A DNA stretch of 11,717 nucleotides from Lachnospiraceae bacterium UBA4316 (lineage in GTDB: Bacteria; Bacillota; Clostridia; Lachnospirales; Lachnospiraceae), in assembly GCA_002394535.1 (NCBI GenBank), contig DGUG01000091.1, positions 1 through 11,717 of the forward strand, read 5' to 3'. This document shows, in pieces, positions 1-5,909 of the stretch (the stretch's first letter is position 1; every line of letters starts with the position of its first letter). The notes beneath the pieces are model-generated. The model searched no databases. It was not told where the DNA came from and saw only the letters and a program-made list of their open reading frames with translations. Position numbers and translations under genes: made by a program.

Positions 1-44
1 CCGACCTTCTCATAAGGCAAATTATTGGAACTTTTGGTCATGAT

Positions 45-85
45 AAAAAAGTCCACGGCGCATTACAAATGTGATGAGCCGTGGG
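45..85 (-). terminator. Intrinsic terminator after the TM2-domain gene
   Basis: Read on the minus strand, a 7-bp GC-rich stem (CCACGGC at 84-78 pairing with GCCGTGG at 59-53) is followed after two bases by six T residues (50-45). After one mismatch the stem continues inward with about six further pairs (76-71 with 66-61), giving a long imperfect hairpin. It starts 31 bases past the stop codon of the TM2 gene and is oriented to end that transcript. The hairpin and T-run are seen directly; termination activity is inferred. Confidence 0.8.
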
Positions 86-115
86 AATAACAAGCAGGAA
101 ATATTTAATCGCAAA

Positions 116-364
116 CTAAAACCACCCTTTATAACCATCTACATAGGTGTACTGGAACTCTTCATCGGTCTTGGTCAGATAGAGTATCCCTTCGATGAAT
201 CCTATTATTCCCATGACTGTAGCACCAACACCGCATGTAAGCAGGGACACAAGCAGCATGATAACGCCCTCTTTTGTATAGTTTAGATAGAATTTGTGTA
301 TTCCCAGGCCTCCGAGAAATATTCCCAATAACCCCGCTGCTGTTTTATCTTTACGTGATTCCAT
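116..364 (-). CDS. TM2-domain small membrane protein (82 aa)
   Basis: This encodes a complete small protein of the TM2 family, a two-helix membrane domain found across bacteria and eukaryotes whose biochemical role in bacteria is unknown. A short charged N-terminus (residues 1-8) precedes a first hydrophobic segment with the family-typical GIFLGGLGIHKFYL pattern (about 14-27). Then comes a short polar link and a second long hydrophobic helix (about 34-64) ending in the FIEGILYL region. The C-terminal tail (about 65-82) is polar and aromatic. The ATG is preceded by GGAGG with 7-nt spacing, so the start is firm. The gene is followed by its own terminator and separated from the upstream methyltransferase by 116 nt, so it is probably a single-gene unit. 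The family assignment is confident; no function can be given. Confidence 0.9.
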   Translation of the reverse strand: MESRKDKTAAGLLGIFLGGLGIHKFYLNYTKEGVIMLLVSLLTCGVGATVMGIIGFIEGILYLTKTDEEFQYTYVDGYKGWF

Positions 365-399
365 GATCTTACCTCCATAATCTTATTAAACTAAAACTG

Positions 400-420
400 A
401 GTATAATATATCATATTACT
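400..420 (-). promoter_or_regulatory. Possible sigma-A promoter for the TM2-domain gene
   Basis: On the minus strand a TATACT -10-like hexamer lies at 405-400, putting a start site near 393 and leaving a leader of about 28 nt before the ATG at 364. The -35 is poor: a TTCACA-like hexamer lies upstream but at only about 14 nt spacing. The surrounding DNA is very AT-rich, so a chance match is possible. Confidence 0.35.
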
Positions 421-434
421 GTGAAATATAATAA

Positions 435-449
435 TTAATGTTTCATTAA
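435..449. repeat. Short perfect palindrome TTAATG-TTT-CATTAA
   Basis: This is a 6-3-6 inverted repeat in the AT-rich gap between the methyltransferase stop (481) and the possible TM2 promoter. It could be a weak transcript end for the methyltransferase or an operator upstream of the TM2 promoter. It lacks the GC-rich stem and clean T-run of an intrinsic terminator. In DNA this AT-rich it may also be chance. Confidence 0.3.
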
Positions 450-480
450 AAACTGCTTAATCTCTTCATTTGGGAGAAAA

Positions 481-1305
481 TCATCTGCACAGTTCCCAGA
501 ACGTAACGGCTGATGCTGCTGCAACATTTAGTGAATCCACATCATTTTGCATCGGGATACTCACGATCATATCGCTCTTTTCAAGAGTCTCTTTGCTGAT
601 TCCGGCTCCTTCCGCACCGAAGATCACCGCCGTTTTCTCATATGTTCGAAGAGCGGGATCATTAAGCGATACGGAATCCTCTCCGGTCTCCATGGAGATA
701 ACGGTAAAACCGTTTTCGTGCAGAATATCAGCAGTACAGGATTCTTTCGGCAAATATGTCCATGGAATCATAAATACGGTCCCCATTGAGACTCTTGCGG
801 ATCTTCGGTAAAATGGGTCACTGCTACCGCTTGTAAGCAGTACCGCTTCCATTCCGAGAGCCGCTGCCGACCGAAATATTGCCCCCACATTTGTAGGATT
901 GACGATATCCTCAAGTACAACAACTCTTCTGCAATCTCCAAGTATGCTGTTCGCCTTCGGGAGATATGGCCTTTCAAATACTGCAAGCAGGCCTCTTGTA
1001 AGGTTAAAACCTGTTATTTTGTTGATCACGGAAAGCTCCGCTTCAAATACCGGAACACTTTCATCTGTTTTGATGATTACGCTCTGCACGGCCTCACTTC
1101 GCAGCGCACCCGTCTCGGCAAAAAAAGACAAAGGTTTTGCCCCATATGCGATTGCTCTGTCTATCACTTTCGGAGTCTCAGCAATGAATATTCCTCTGTC
1201 AGGCTCATTATAATGCAGGAGCTGAGGCTCATTATAAGAGGCGTAAAGCGTTACCCTCTCATCCTCAAGATCATCTATATGAAATATCCGGTTGTTATCA
1301 ATCAT
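481..1305 (-). CDS. TrmH/SpoU-family RNA 2'-O-methyltransferase (274 aa)
   Basis: This is a SPOUT-class enzyme predicted to transfer a methyl group from S-adenosylmethionine to a ribose 2'-OH in rRNA or tRNA. Residues 1 to about 120 form the N-terminal substrate-binding part, and about 127-274 the knotted catalytic domain. The three family motifs are clear: NPTNVGAIFR (136-145, with the key N and R), IFGAEGAGIS (228-237), and IPMQNDVDSLNVAAA (250-264) with the SLNVA signature near the C-terminus. The ATG at 1305 is chosen because AAGGAAGGACA lies directly before it. An in-frame GTG at 1341 would add 12 residues but lacks a comparable ribosome site and would nearly touch the upstream terminator. 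The exact modified base cannot be read from sequence. No dedicated promoter is evident between the upstream terminator and this start. Confidence 0.9.
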   Translation of the reverse strand: MIDNNRIFHIDDLEDERVTLYASYNEPQLLHYNEPDRGIFIAETPKVIDRAIAYGAKPLSFFAETGALRSEAVQSVIIKTDESVPVFEAELSVINKITGFNLTRGLLAVFERPYLPKANSILGDCRRVVVLEDIVNPTNVGAIFRSAAALGMEAVLLTSGSSDPFYRRSARVSMGTVFMIPWTYLPKESCTADILHENGFTVISMETGEDSVSLNDPALRTYEKTAVIFGAEGAGISKETLEKSDMIVSIPMQNDVDSLNVAAASAVTFWELCR

Positions 1306-1345
1306 TGTCCTTCCTTCATATATACCAAACAGCAATATCACAGTA

Positions 1346-1376
1346 GCAAAAACCGGCCAAAATGACCGGTTTTTGC
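1346..1376 (-). terminator. Strong intrinsic terminator after the alcohol dehydrogenase gene
   Basis: On the minus strand a stem of five A plus CCGGTCA pairs, through a TTT loop and one G-U pair, with TGGCCGG plus five T. It lies about 29 nt past the dehydrogenase stop codon. Because A-tracts flank both arms, the plus strand also ends in T5, but no plus-strand gene leads into it. The next gene downstream starts at 1305, only 41 nt beyond the hairpin. Confidence 0.88.
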
Positions 1377-1404
1377 GATTTACTGTTCGATATTTCCGTT
1401 ATGA

Positions 1405-2550
1405 TCACATCAGTTTCTTAAACATTTCACGGAACTCGTCAAGCGAAGCGGGTCTCGGATTTCCGGGTGCACATGCATCGGCAGCTGCCGACTCGCACAG
1501 GAAGTCAAGATCTTCTTCTTTTAACTTCTCAAGCTTTGTAGGAATTCCGACATCGACCGACAGCTGTCTTACGGCATCCACTGCAGCCTTGCGGTATGTA
1601 CTCTGATCCATTCCGGTTGTATCAACACCGAGAGCCTCCGCAATATACTTAAACTTATCACCTGTACATTCGGCATTGAATTCCATTACTATCGGAAGCA
1701 TCATCGCACATGCAACTCCATGAGGTGTATCATAAACCGCTCCGAGTGTATGAGCCATCGAATGTGCAATACCAAGCCCCACATTCGAATATGCCATTGC
1801 TGTAACATACTGTGCAAGGGCCATTCCTTCGCGCCCGTCCGGATCGTTATCAACAGCTTTTCTAAGATTTGCCCCGATAAGCTTGATAGCTTCCAGATTC
1901 AGCGTATCCGAAAGTTCCCATGCAGCAGCCGTTGTATAACCTTCGATCGCGTGCGTGAGAGCATCCATGCCGGTAGAAGCAGTAAGTCCCTTGGGCATTG
2001 AACTCATCATATCGGGATCTACGACCGCAACGTCGGGGATATCATTAGGGTCAACACATACGAATTTACGTTTCTTCTCGACATCGGTAATAACATAGTT
2101 GATCGTTGATTCCGCGCCTGTTCCGCCTGTTGTGGGAACAGCTATCGTAAATACAGTCCTTTTCTTGGTAGGCGCAACACCCTCAAGCGAGCGAACATCA
2201 GCAAACTCGGGATTGTTGATAATAACACCGATTCCCTTACCCGTATCCATTGAAGATCCGCCACCTATGGTAATCATAAAATCAGCTCCGGACTCTTTGT
2301 AAGCCGCAACACCGTTCTGAACATTTTCTATCGTCGGGTTGGGCTTGATATCCGAATACAGCGTATAAGGGATGTTGTTTTTGTCCAAAAGATCGGTAAC
2401 CTTGGCTGTAACCCCAAACTTTACAAGGTCCGGATCCGATGCGACAAACGCTTTCTTAAGTCCCTTCGACTGAATGATCCCGGGAATCTCATTGATAGCT
2501 CCGTGTCCGTGGTAGGATACTCCGTTTAAAACGAATCGATTAACTGCCAT
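1405..2550 (-). CDS. fucO: Iron-containing alcohol dehydrogenase, FucO-type lactaldehyde reductase (381 aa)
   Basis: This is a group III iron-dependent NAD(H) alcohol dehydrogenase that most likely interconverts lactaldehyde and 1,2-propanediol in the cytosol, a redox-balancing step in deoxy-sugar fermentation. The cofactor-binding GGGS lies at 96-99 within a GGGSSMDTGK stretch. Asp39 occupies the position that favours NAD over NADP in E. coli FucO. The four iron ligands sit at D196, H200, H263 and H277, the same numbering as I recall for E. coli FucO. Long stretches such as NNPEFADVRSLEG, KRKFVCVDP and SNVGLG also match that enzyme from memory, and the length is normal. An AGGAGG site lies 5 nt before the ATG. 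It is a single-gene unit with its own promoter and terminator; no fucose isomerase, kinase or aldolase gene is nearby. A broader short-chain alcohol or butanol dehydrogenase role cannot be excluded. Confidence 0.9.
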   Translation of the reverse strand: MAVNRFVLNGVSYHGHGAINEIPGIIQSKGLKKAFVASDPDLVKFGVTAKVTDLLDKNNIPYTLYSDIKPNPTIENVQNGVAAYKESGADFMITIGGGSSMDTGKGIGVIINNPEFADVRSLEGVAPTKKRTVFTIAVPTTGGTGAESTINYVITDVEKKRKFVCVDPNDIPDVAVVDPDMMSSMPKGLTASTGMDALTHAIEGYTTAAAWELSDTLNLEAIKLIGANLRKAVDNDPDGREGMALAQYVTAMAYSNVGLGIAHSMAHTLGAVYDTPHGVACAMMLPIVMEFNAECTGDKFKYIAEALGVDTTGMDQSTYRKAAVDAVRQLSVDVGIPTKLEKLKEEDLDFLCESAAADACAPGNPRPASLDEFREMFKKLM

Positions 2551-2593
2551 ATAAACCTCCTCCTGTCTGTTGCTTATTACTAGCTGCCCCTAT

Positions 2594-2622
2594 ATTATAA
2601 CAACTGCATTTAAGAAATGCAC
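2594..2622 (-). promoter_or_regulatory. Promoter with overlapping palindromic operator candidate for fucO
   Basis: On the minus strand a perfect TATAAT lies at 2599-2594, giving a start near 2587 and a leader of about 36 nt. The expected -35 position (2622-2617) has only a weak GTGCAT. It falls inside a perfect 7-3-7 inverted repeat, TGCATTT-CTT-AAATGCA, spanning 2621-2605. A weak -35 covered by a palindrome suggests a regulated promoter, with either a repressor or an activator binding there. It is not a match to the Rex or catabolite (cre) consensus. Confidence 0.5.
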
Positions 2623-2644
2623 TCATTTATCTACGCCACTTTGC

Positions 2645-3775
2645 TTACCCGAATATCTTACGGTATCCCGAATTCTTAACCGAATTCTCATCCACAGAAC
2701 CGATATATGAATAGCAGTTGATGCGCATTATTTCAATTTCTTCCTCGCTCATGCTTACAAGTTCATCAACAGCCTCGGCAAAGGCCGACGGATCGTCATA
2801 AGGGCACACATATCCGCATCCCTTTTCGTCAAGATCCATCCACGGTGTAGTATCGCTGATTACCGGAATACATCCGGAAGACAGGCTCTCCGCTATGACA
2901 TGGCCGTAGTTTTCTCCAAGGGTCGGAAATAAAAAAGCATCATACTGTGCAAATATATCGGGAACTTTTTCGCTGGCGGCTTCTCCTTTGTACTCCCATT
3001 TAAAATAGGGGTGGCTCTTCTTCAGGTCATCAAGCTTATACATGCACTCATGAAGATAATCCATATCCTCTCCGGTTCCGTATATGTCAAGCATTATCGG
3101 GTGTTCATCGGTTGATTGTTCCAATATCTGCGGTATTGCCGCAAGATTCTTCTTTCTTGAGATACGAGACAAAAAAACAAGTCTGAGTTCATAAGGCACC
3201 TTTTGGGTGGTATGTTTTGTGACACCGCGTCTCGGAAGGTCCGCTGCAATCACACACCGGCTGCCGGCGCCGACAATAGCCTTAAGCTCGTCTTCCTCTC
3301 TTTCGGAAGTAACCGACCATGTCACATCGTCAAACATCCCGGCAAGCTTCATATACCTGATATACAGGCCTTTCTTAAAGCCCTTTATCTTGAATGCCTC
3401 CGCCGAGAATGATCCCATTGAAGCAATATAAAGCGGTGCCTTGATCTTTCCGGACTTTTTTAACCTCATGGCAATTCTGGCGTAATCATTATAAGGTCCG
3501 CATACATACACTACATCCGCGTCCTCGGCAAGTCTTTCCACTGCCCCCTTCGTAAACTGCCGTGTATACCAGACCTTTGCCTTGCCTACACTGTTGTATC
3601 CGTCAGTAACAATATCCGGGTAAGGAGCCGTATCACCGTGATCCCGGTCCAGACACATTATCCGAAAATCATATTCCGCACCGAAGGTATCCGTCAGGTT
3701 AACGAGCGACCTTACCGGTCCTCCGTCACGGTATCCTGGCAGGTATCGTCCTGCTAAAATCAAAATCTTTCTCAT
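2645..3775 (-). CDS. GT4-family (group 1) glycosyltransferase (376 aa)
   Basis: This is a cytosolic GT-B-fold glycosyltransferase that probably adds a sugar from a nucleotide-sugar donor to a surface polysaccharide or other glycoconjugate. Donor and acceptor cannot be told from sequence. The N-terminal domain opens with a glycine-rich acceptor-side loop (GRYLPGYRDGGP, about 9-20). The C-terminal domain starts near 197 with the LSRISRKKN segment (202-210). It carries the E-x7-E retaining motif ENYGHVIAE (288-296) in the usual place, followed by the SSGCIPVISD strand. Length is normal. The ATG at 3775 is preferred because the protein then begins with the usual MRKILILAG strand. A longer in-frame GTG at 3820 has no ribosome site and its extra 15 residues look non-native. 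The Shine-Dalgarno before 3775 is weak (GAGAAG). No other glycan genes lie in the window, so it appears to be an orphan. Confidence 0.85.
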   Translation of the reverse strand: MRKILILAGRYLPGYRDGGPVRSLVNLTDTFGAEYDFRIMCLDRDHGDTAPYPDIVTDGYNSVGKAKVWYTRQFTKGAVERLAEDADVVYVCGPYNDYARIAMRLKKSGKIKAPLYIASMGSFSAEAFKIKGFKKGLYIRYMKLAGMFDDVTWSVTSEREEDELKAIVGAGSRCVIAADLPRRGVTKHTTQKVPYELRLVFLSRISRKKNLAAIPQILEQSTDEHPIMLDIYGTGEDMDYLHECMYKLDDLKKSHPYFKWEYKGEAASEKVPDIFAQYDAFLFPTLGENYGHVIAESLSSGCIPVISDTTPWMDLDEKGCGYVCPYDDPSAFAEAVDELVSMSEEEIEIMRINCYSYIGSVDENSVKNSGYRKIFG

Positions 3776-3834
3776 ATCTTCTCTATAATTCTCCGTATCA
3801 GATGGTAAAATCGCATGCACAGATCATACATCTT

Positions 3835-3862
3835 ATTATATTACGCTCCCGATAAAAGTCTA
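3835..3862 (-). promoter_or_regulatory. Sigma-A promoter for the glycosyltransferase
   Basis: On the minus strand TAGACT (3862-3857) and a perfect TATAAT (3840-3835) are separated by 16 nt. The predicted start near 3828 gives a leader of about 52 nt to the ATG at 3775. It faces away from the mbl operon, making this a divergent promoter region. Confidence 0.55.
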
Positions 3863-3905
3863 ATGGTAATATACATTTGTACAGAAGATTTACTGAATAT
3901 AATAC

Positions 3906-3932
3906 TAAAGTTTTGCGTCAATTGTCCGATAT
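3906..3932 (+). promoter_or_regulatory. Sigma-28 (SigD/FliA) flagellar promoter
   Basis: The sequence TAAAGTTT (3906-3913), 11 nt, then TCCGATAT (3925-3932) fits the flagellar sigma-28 consensus (TAAAGTTT-N11-GCCGATAA in enterics, TAAA-N15-GCCGATAT in Bacillus). The -35 is perfect and the -10 differs from the Bacillus form at one base. Transcription should start near 3938-3941. It points toward mbl and the flagellar rod genes, which supports the assignment, but an intrinsic terminator lies immediately downstream. A sigma-A-like TATAAT (3898-3903) abuts it with only a poor TTGTAC at 15-nt spacing. Confidence 0.82.
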
Positions 3933-3938
3933 ATAAGG

Positions 3939-3999
3939 TAGACGTGCAAGGATGCAGCTTAAAACGGATGGAACCGATCCTGTTTTATGCTGCTTTTTG
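3939..3999 (+). ncRNA. Candidate short sigma-28-dependent RNA or attenuated leader
   Basis: The interval runs from the predicted sigma-28 start to the T-run of the intrinsic terminator, giving an RNA of about 60 nt that is mostly the terminator hairpin. If transcription began from the weaker TATAAT at 3898, the RNA would be about 90 nt and could form an extra stem (3913-3919 with 3941-3949, 2-nt bulge). No known riboswitch or small-RNA family is recognisable. A 22-codon frame starting GTG at 3944 (AAGG 5 nt upstream) runs through the hairpin to a TAG at 4010-4012; it may be incidental. Existence of the RNA is inferred from promoter plus terminator only. Confidence 0.4.
3954..3998 (+). terminator. 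Intrinsic terminator between the sigma-28 promoter and mbl
   Basis: GCAGC (3954-3958) pairs with GCTGC (3989-3993). After a T-T mismatch TAAAAC pairs with GTTTTA, then GGAT pairs with ATCC around a 7-nt loop (3970-3976), with one bulged T at 3981. Five T follow (3994-3998), then GTTT. This makes about 15 base pairs with a GC-rich base and a T-run. The only upstream gene is divergent, so the terminator must act on a transcript that begins inside this intergenic region. Confidence 0.85.
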
Positions 4000-4023
4000 T
4001 TTACTTACATAGTACTTTGGGAA

Positions 4024-4052
4024 TTGAAAATCATCCCGGTTTGAGTTATACT
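4024..4052 (+). promoter_or_regulatory. Sigma-A promoter for the mbl operon
   Basis: TTGAAA (4024-4029) and TATACT (4047-4052) are separated by exactly 17 nt, each one or two bases from consensus. The predicted start near 4059 leaves a leader of about 37 nt before the ATG at 4096. The leader contains small AT-rich inverted repeats (for example GCAT at 4067-4070 with ATGC at 4075-4078). It lies downstream of the intrinsic terminator, so mbl can be expressed independently of the sigma-28 promoter. Confidence 0.8.
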
Positions 4053-4095
4053 TATTCGGATAATAGGCATTATTATGCGGTGAAAGGGGATTAAA

Positions 4096-5094
4096 ATGCT
4101 TTATTCGGATATAGGAATCGACCTCGGCACAGCCAGTGTGCTGGTATATGTAAGGGGTCGGGGCGTTGTACTCAAAGAGCCTTCGGTAATAGCGCTTGAT
4201 ACGGATACAAATACGATAAGAGCTATAGGGGAAGAAGCAAGGATGATGCTCGGTCGTACGCCGGGCAATATAGTTGCCATAAGACCGCTTCGTCAGGGAG
4301 TCATCTCAGACTATACGACGACGGAGAAGATGCTCAAATACTTCATACAGAAGGCGGTAGGCAGGAAGAACTTCCGTAAGCCCCGTATCAGTGTGTGCGT
4401 GCCCTCCGGAGTTACCGAAGTTGAGAAGAAGGCGGTTGAGGATGCTACATATCAGGCAGGTGCCAGATATGTTGAGATCATAGAAGAGCCTATAGCGGCG
4501 GCGATAGGTGCCGGAATAGATATAGGCAGGCCCTGCGGTAACATGATAGTTGATATTGGCGGCGGAACTACTGATATAGCTGTTATATCACTTGGCGGTG
4601 CGGTTGTTTCAACATCGATAAAGGTTGCAGGGGATGATTTTGACGAAGCAATTGTCAGATACATGAGGAAGAAACACAATCTTCTGATCGGTGACAATAC
4701 TGCTGAAGAGATCAAGATCAAGATAGGAACGGCGTTTAAGCGCCCCGAAATAGAATATCTGGAAGTTACGGGACGTAACCTTGTAACCGGTCTTCCGAGA
4801 ACAGTTAAGGTTTCGTCGGAAGAGACCGAGGAAGCCTTAAGAGATACCACAGGTCAGGTTGTTGAAGCTATCCATTCGGTACTCGAGAAGACTCCGCCGG
4901 AGCTTGCAGCCGATATTGCCGCAAGAGGTATAGTCCTTACGGGTGGAGGCAGCCTGTTAAGAGGCCTTGAGGATCTGATAGCATACAAGACCGGTATCAA
5001 TACGATGACGGCGGAAGATCCGATGACGGCGGTTGCTATAGGAACAGGAAAATACGTTGAGTTTCTTGCAGGTTATACCGACAGTTTCAGTTAA
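4096..5094 (+). CDS. mbl: Rod shape-determining protein Mbl/MreB (bacterial actin, 332 aa)
   Basis: This ATP-binding actin homologue forms membrane-associated filaments that direct lateral cell-wall synthesis with the elongasome. Actin-fold motifs are in order: phosphate-1 DIGIDLGTA (5-13), the EEP segment with the catalytic-type glutamate (about 130-132), phosphate-2 DIGGGTTD (153-160), and the adenosine motif GGG (283-285). Length is typical of the family. The ATG follows AAGGGG with about 7-nt spacing. The symbol mbl rather than mreB is chosen because it is followed directly by two flagellar rod genes, as in the Bacillus mbl-flhO-flhP cluster. No mreC/mreD genes follow, which also argues against a canonical mreBCD locus. 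It is the first gene of the long plus-strand string, with a sigma-A promoter and a sigma-28 promoter plus terminator upstream. Confidence 0.93.
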   Translation: MLYSDIGIDLGTASVLVYVRGRGVVLKEPSVIALDTDTNTIRAIGEEARMMLGRTPGNIVAIRPLRQGVISDYTTTEKMLKYFIQKAVGRKNFRKPRISVCVPSGVTEVEKKAVEDATYQAGARYVEIIEEPIAAAIGAGIDIGRPCGNMIVDIGGGTTDIAVISLGGAVVSTSIKVAGDDFDEAIVRYMRKKHNLLIGDNTAEEIKIKIGTAFKRPEIEYLEVTGRNLVTGLPRTVKVSSEETEEALRDTTGQVVEAIHSVLEKTPPELAADIAARGIVLTGGGSLLRGLEDLIAYKTGINTMTAEDPMTAVAIGTGKYVEFLAGYTDSFS

Positions 5095-5120
5095 TACAGA
5101 GAGATAATGGGGAGTAAAGT

Positions 5121-5894
5121 ATGGTAAAGGGACTGTATACATCAGCAACGGGAATGATCAATGAACAGCGCAGAGTCGATGTTCTTGCCAACAATCTGGC
5201 TAACTCGTCAACTACGGGGTTCAAGGCCGAAGGATCTACGTCGGAAGCATTTTATGACGTATTGGCCTACAAGATCAAGGATACATCGGAGCCGTTTGCA
5301 GCGAGAAGACTCGGGGCTATGAATCTCGGAGTCAAGATCGGCGAGACGTATACGGACTATTCGGAAGGTTCCTTTATTACAACGGGAAATGACTACGACA
5401 TGGCCATCTCGGGAAAAGGGTTCTTTGCTATAGAGTTTACGAGCAAGGACGGAGAGGTGTCTACGAAATACACAAGAGCCGGTGATTTTATTGTTAACAC
5501 AAAAGGGGAACTTGTTAACAAGAACGGTGATTATGTTCTGGATATTAACGGTCAGCATATAATTCTTGACCCAATAGTGAAGCCTACAATGGGGCTTGAC
5601 GGAACGATATATCAAAACGGTAATGCGGTTGCAACGATCCAGATTCAGGATTTTGAGGACTACAATTACCTGAAGAAATACGGCGAGAATTATTACGATC
5701 TGGTAGAAGGTGCAACGCCTATCGAATCCACCGCAACGGTATACAACGGAATGCTTGAAGCATCCAATGTTCAGACGGTTAAGGAAATGGTCAATCTGAT
5801 CAATTACCAGAGAGCATATGAAACTAACCAGAAAATGATACAGGCGCATAACGAAACGCTTGATGTCGCAGTCAACCAGCTTGGGAAAGTATAA
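5121..5894 (+). CDS. flgF: Flagellar basal-body rod protein, FlgF/FlhO type (257 aa)
   Basis: This is a structural subunit of the flagellar rod, exported through the flagellar type III apparatus without a cleaved signal peptide. The N-terminal rod/hook motif NNLANSSTTGFK (24-35) and the C-terminal family helix (ASNVQTVKEMVNLINYQRAYE, about 214-234) are both present; these ends form the coiled-coil core of axial proteins. The middle of the protein is the variable domain. It is shorter and more divergent than the next gene's product, and by order matches FlhO, the Bacillus FlgF counterpart. A GGGGAG site lies 6 nt before the ATG, 26 nt after mbl. The split between FlgF and FlgG naming rests on gene order and is less certain than the family. 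Confidence 0.9.
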   Translation: MVKGLYTSATGMINEQRRVDVLANNLANSSTTGFKAEGSTSEAFYDVLAYKIKDTSEPFAARRLGAMNLGVKIGETYTDYSEGSFITTGNDYDMAISGKGFFAIEFTSKDGEVSTKYTRAGDFIVNTKGELVNKNGDYVLDINGQHIILDPIVKPTMGLDGTIYQNGNAVATIQIQDFEDYNYLKKYGENYYDLVEGATPIESTATVYNGMLEASNVQTVKEMVNLINYQRAYETNQKMIQAHNETLDVAVNQLGKV

Positions 5895-5909
5895 TAAGGA
5901 GGGTATTTT

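Noticed and set aside
435..449. Palindrome as an intrinsic terminator for the methyltransferase
   Set aside because: The stem is short and AT-only apart from one GC pair, and the following minus-strand sequence is mixed A/T rather than a T-run, so termination here is unlikely to be efficient.
2585..2622. Possible Rex redox-repressor site upstream of fucO
   Set aside because: Only one TTGTTA half-site is present next to the -10 and the matching TAACAA arm is missing; the neighbouring palindrome has a different sequence.
3877..3903. Sigma-A promoter TTGTAC-15-TATAAT just before the sigma-28 element
   Set aside because: The -10 is perfect but the -35 matches only half and the spacing is short. 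It was not listed as a feature, though it remains a possible source of a longer leader RNA.
3904..3998. Known riboswitch (c-di-GMP, preQ1, fluoride, TPP) before mbl
   Set aside because: None of the conserved core strings of these classes is present; only a terminator stem and a weak upstream stem can be drawn.
3815..4012. 65-codon plus-strand open frame across the divergent promoter region
   Set aside because: It runs through the divergent promoters, the sigma-28 promoter and the terminator, lacks a ribosome site at its first start, and has no protein-like pattern. Only its last 22 codons are discussed, as a speculative leader frame.
5208..5849. 213-codon minus-strand open frame inside the flgF gene
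   Set aside because: It is opposite a clear flagellar rod protein with both terminal motifs. The product is rich in Cys, Arg and His without domain character, as expected for a shadow frame.
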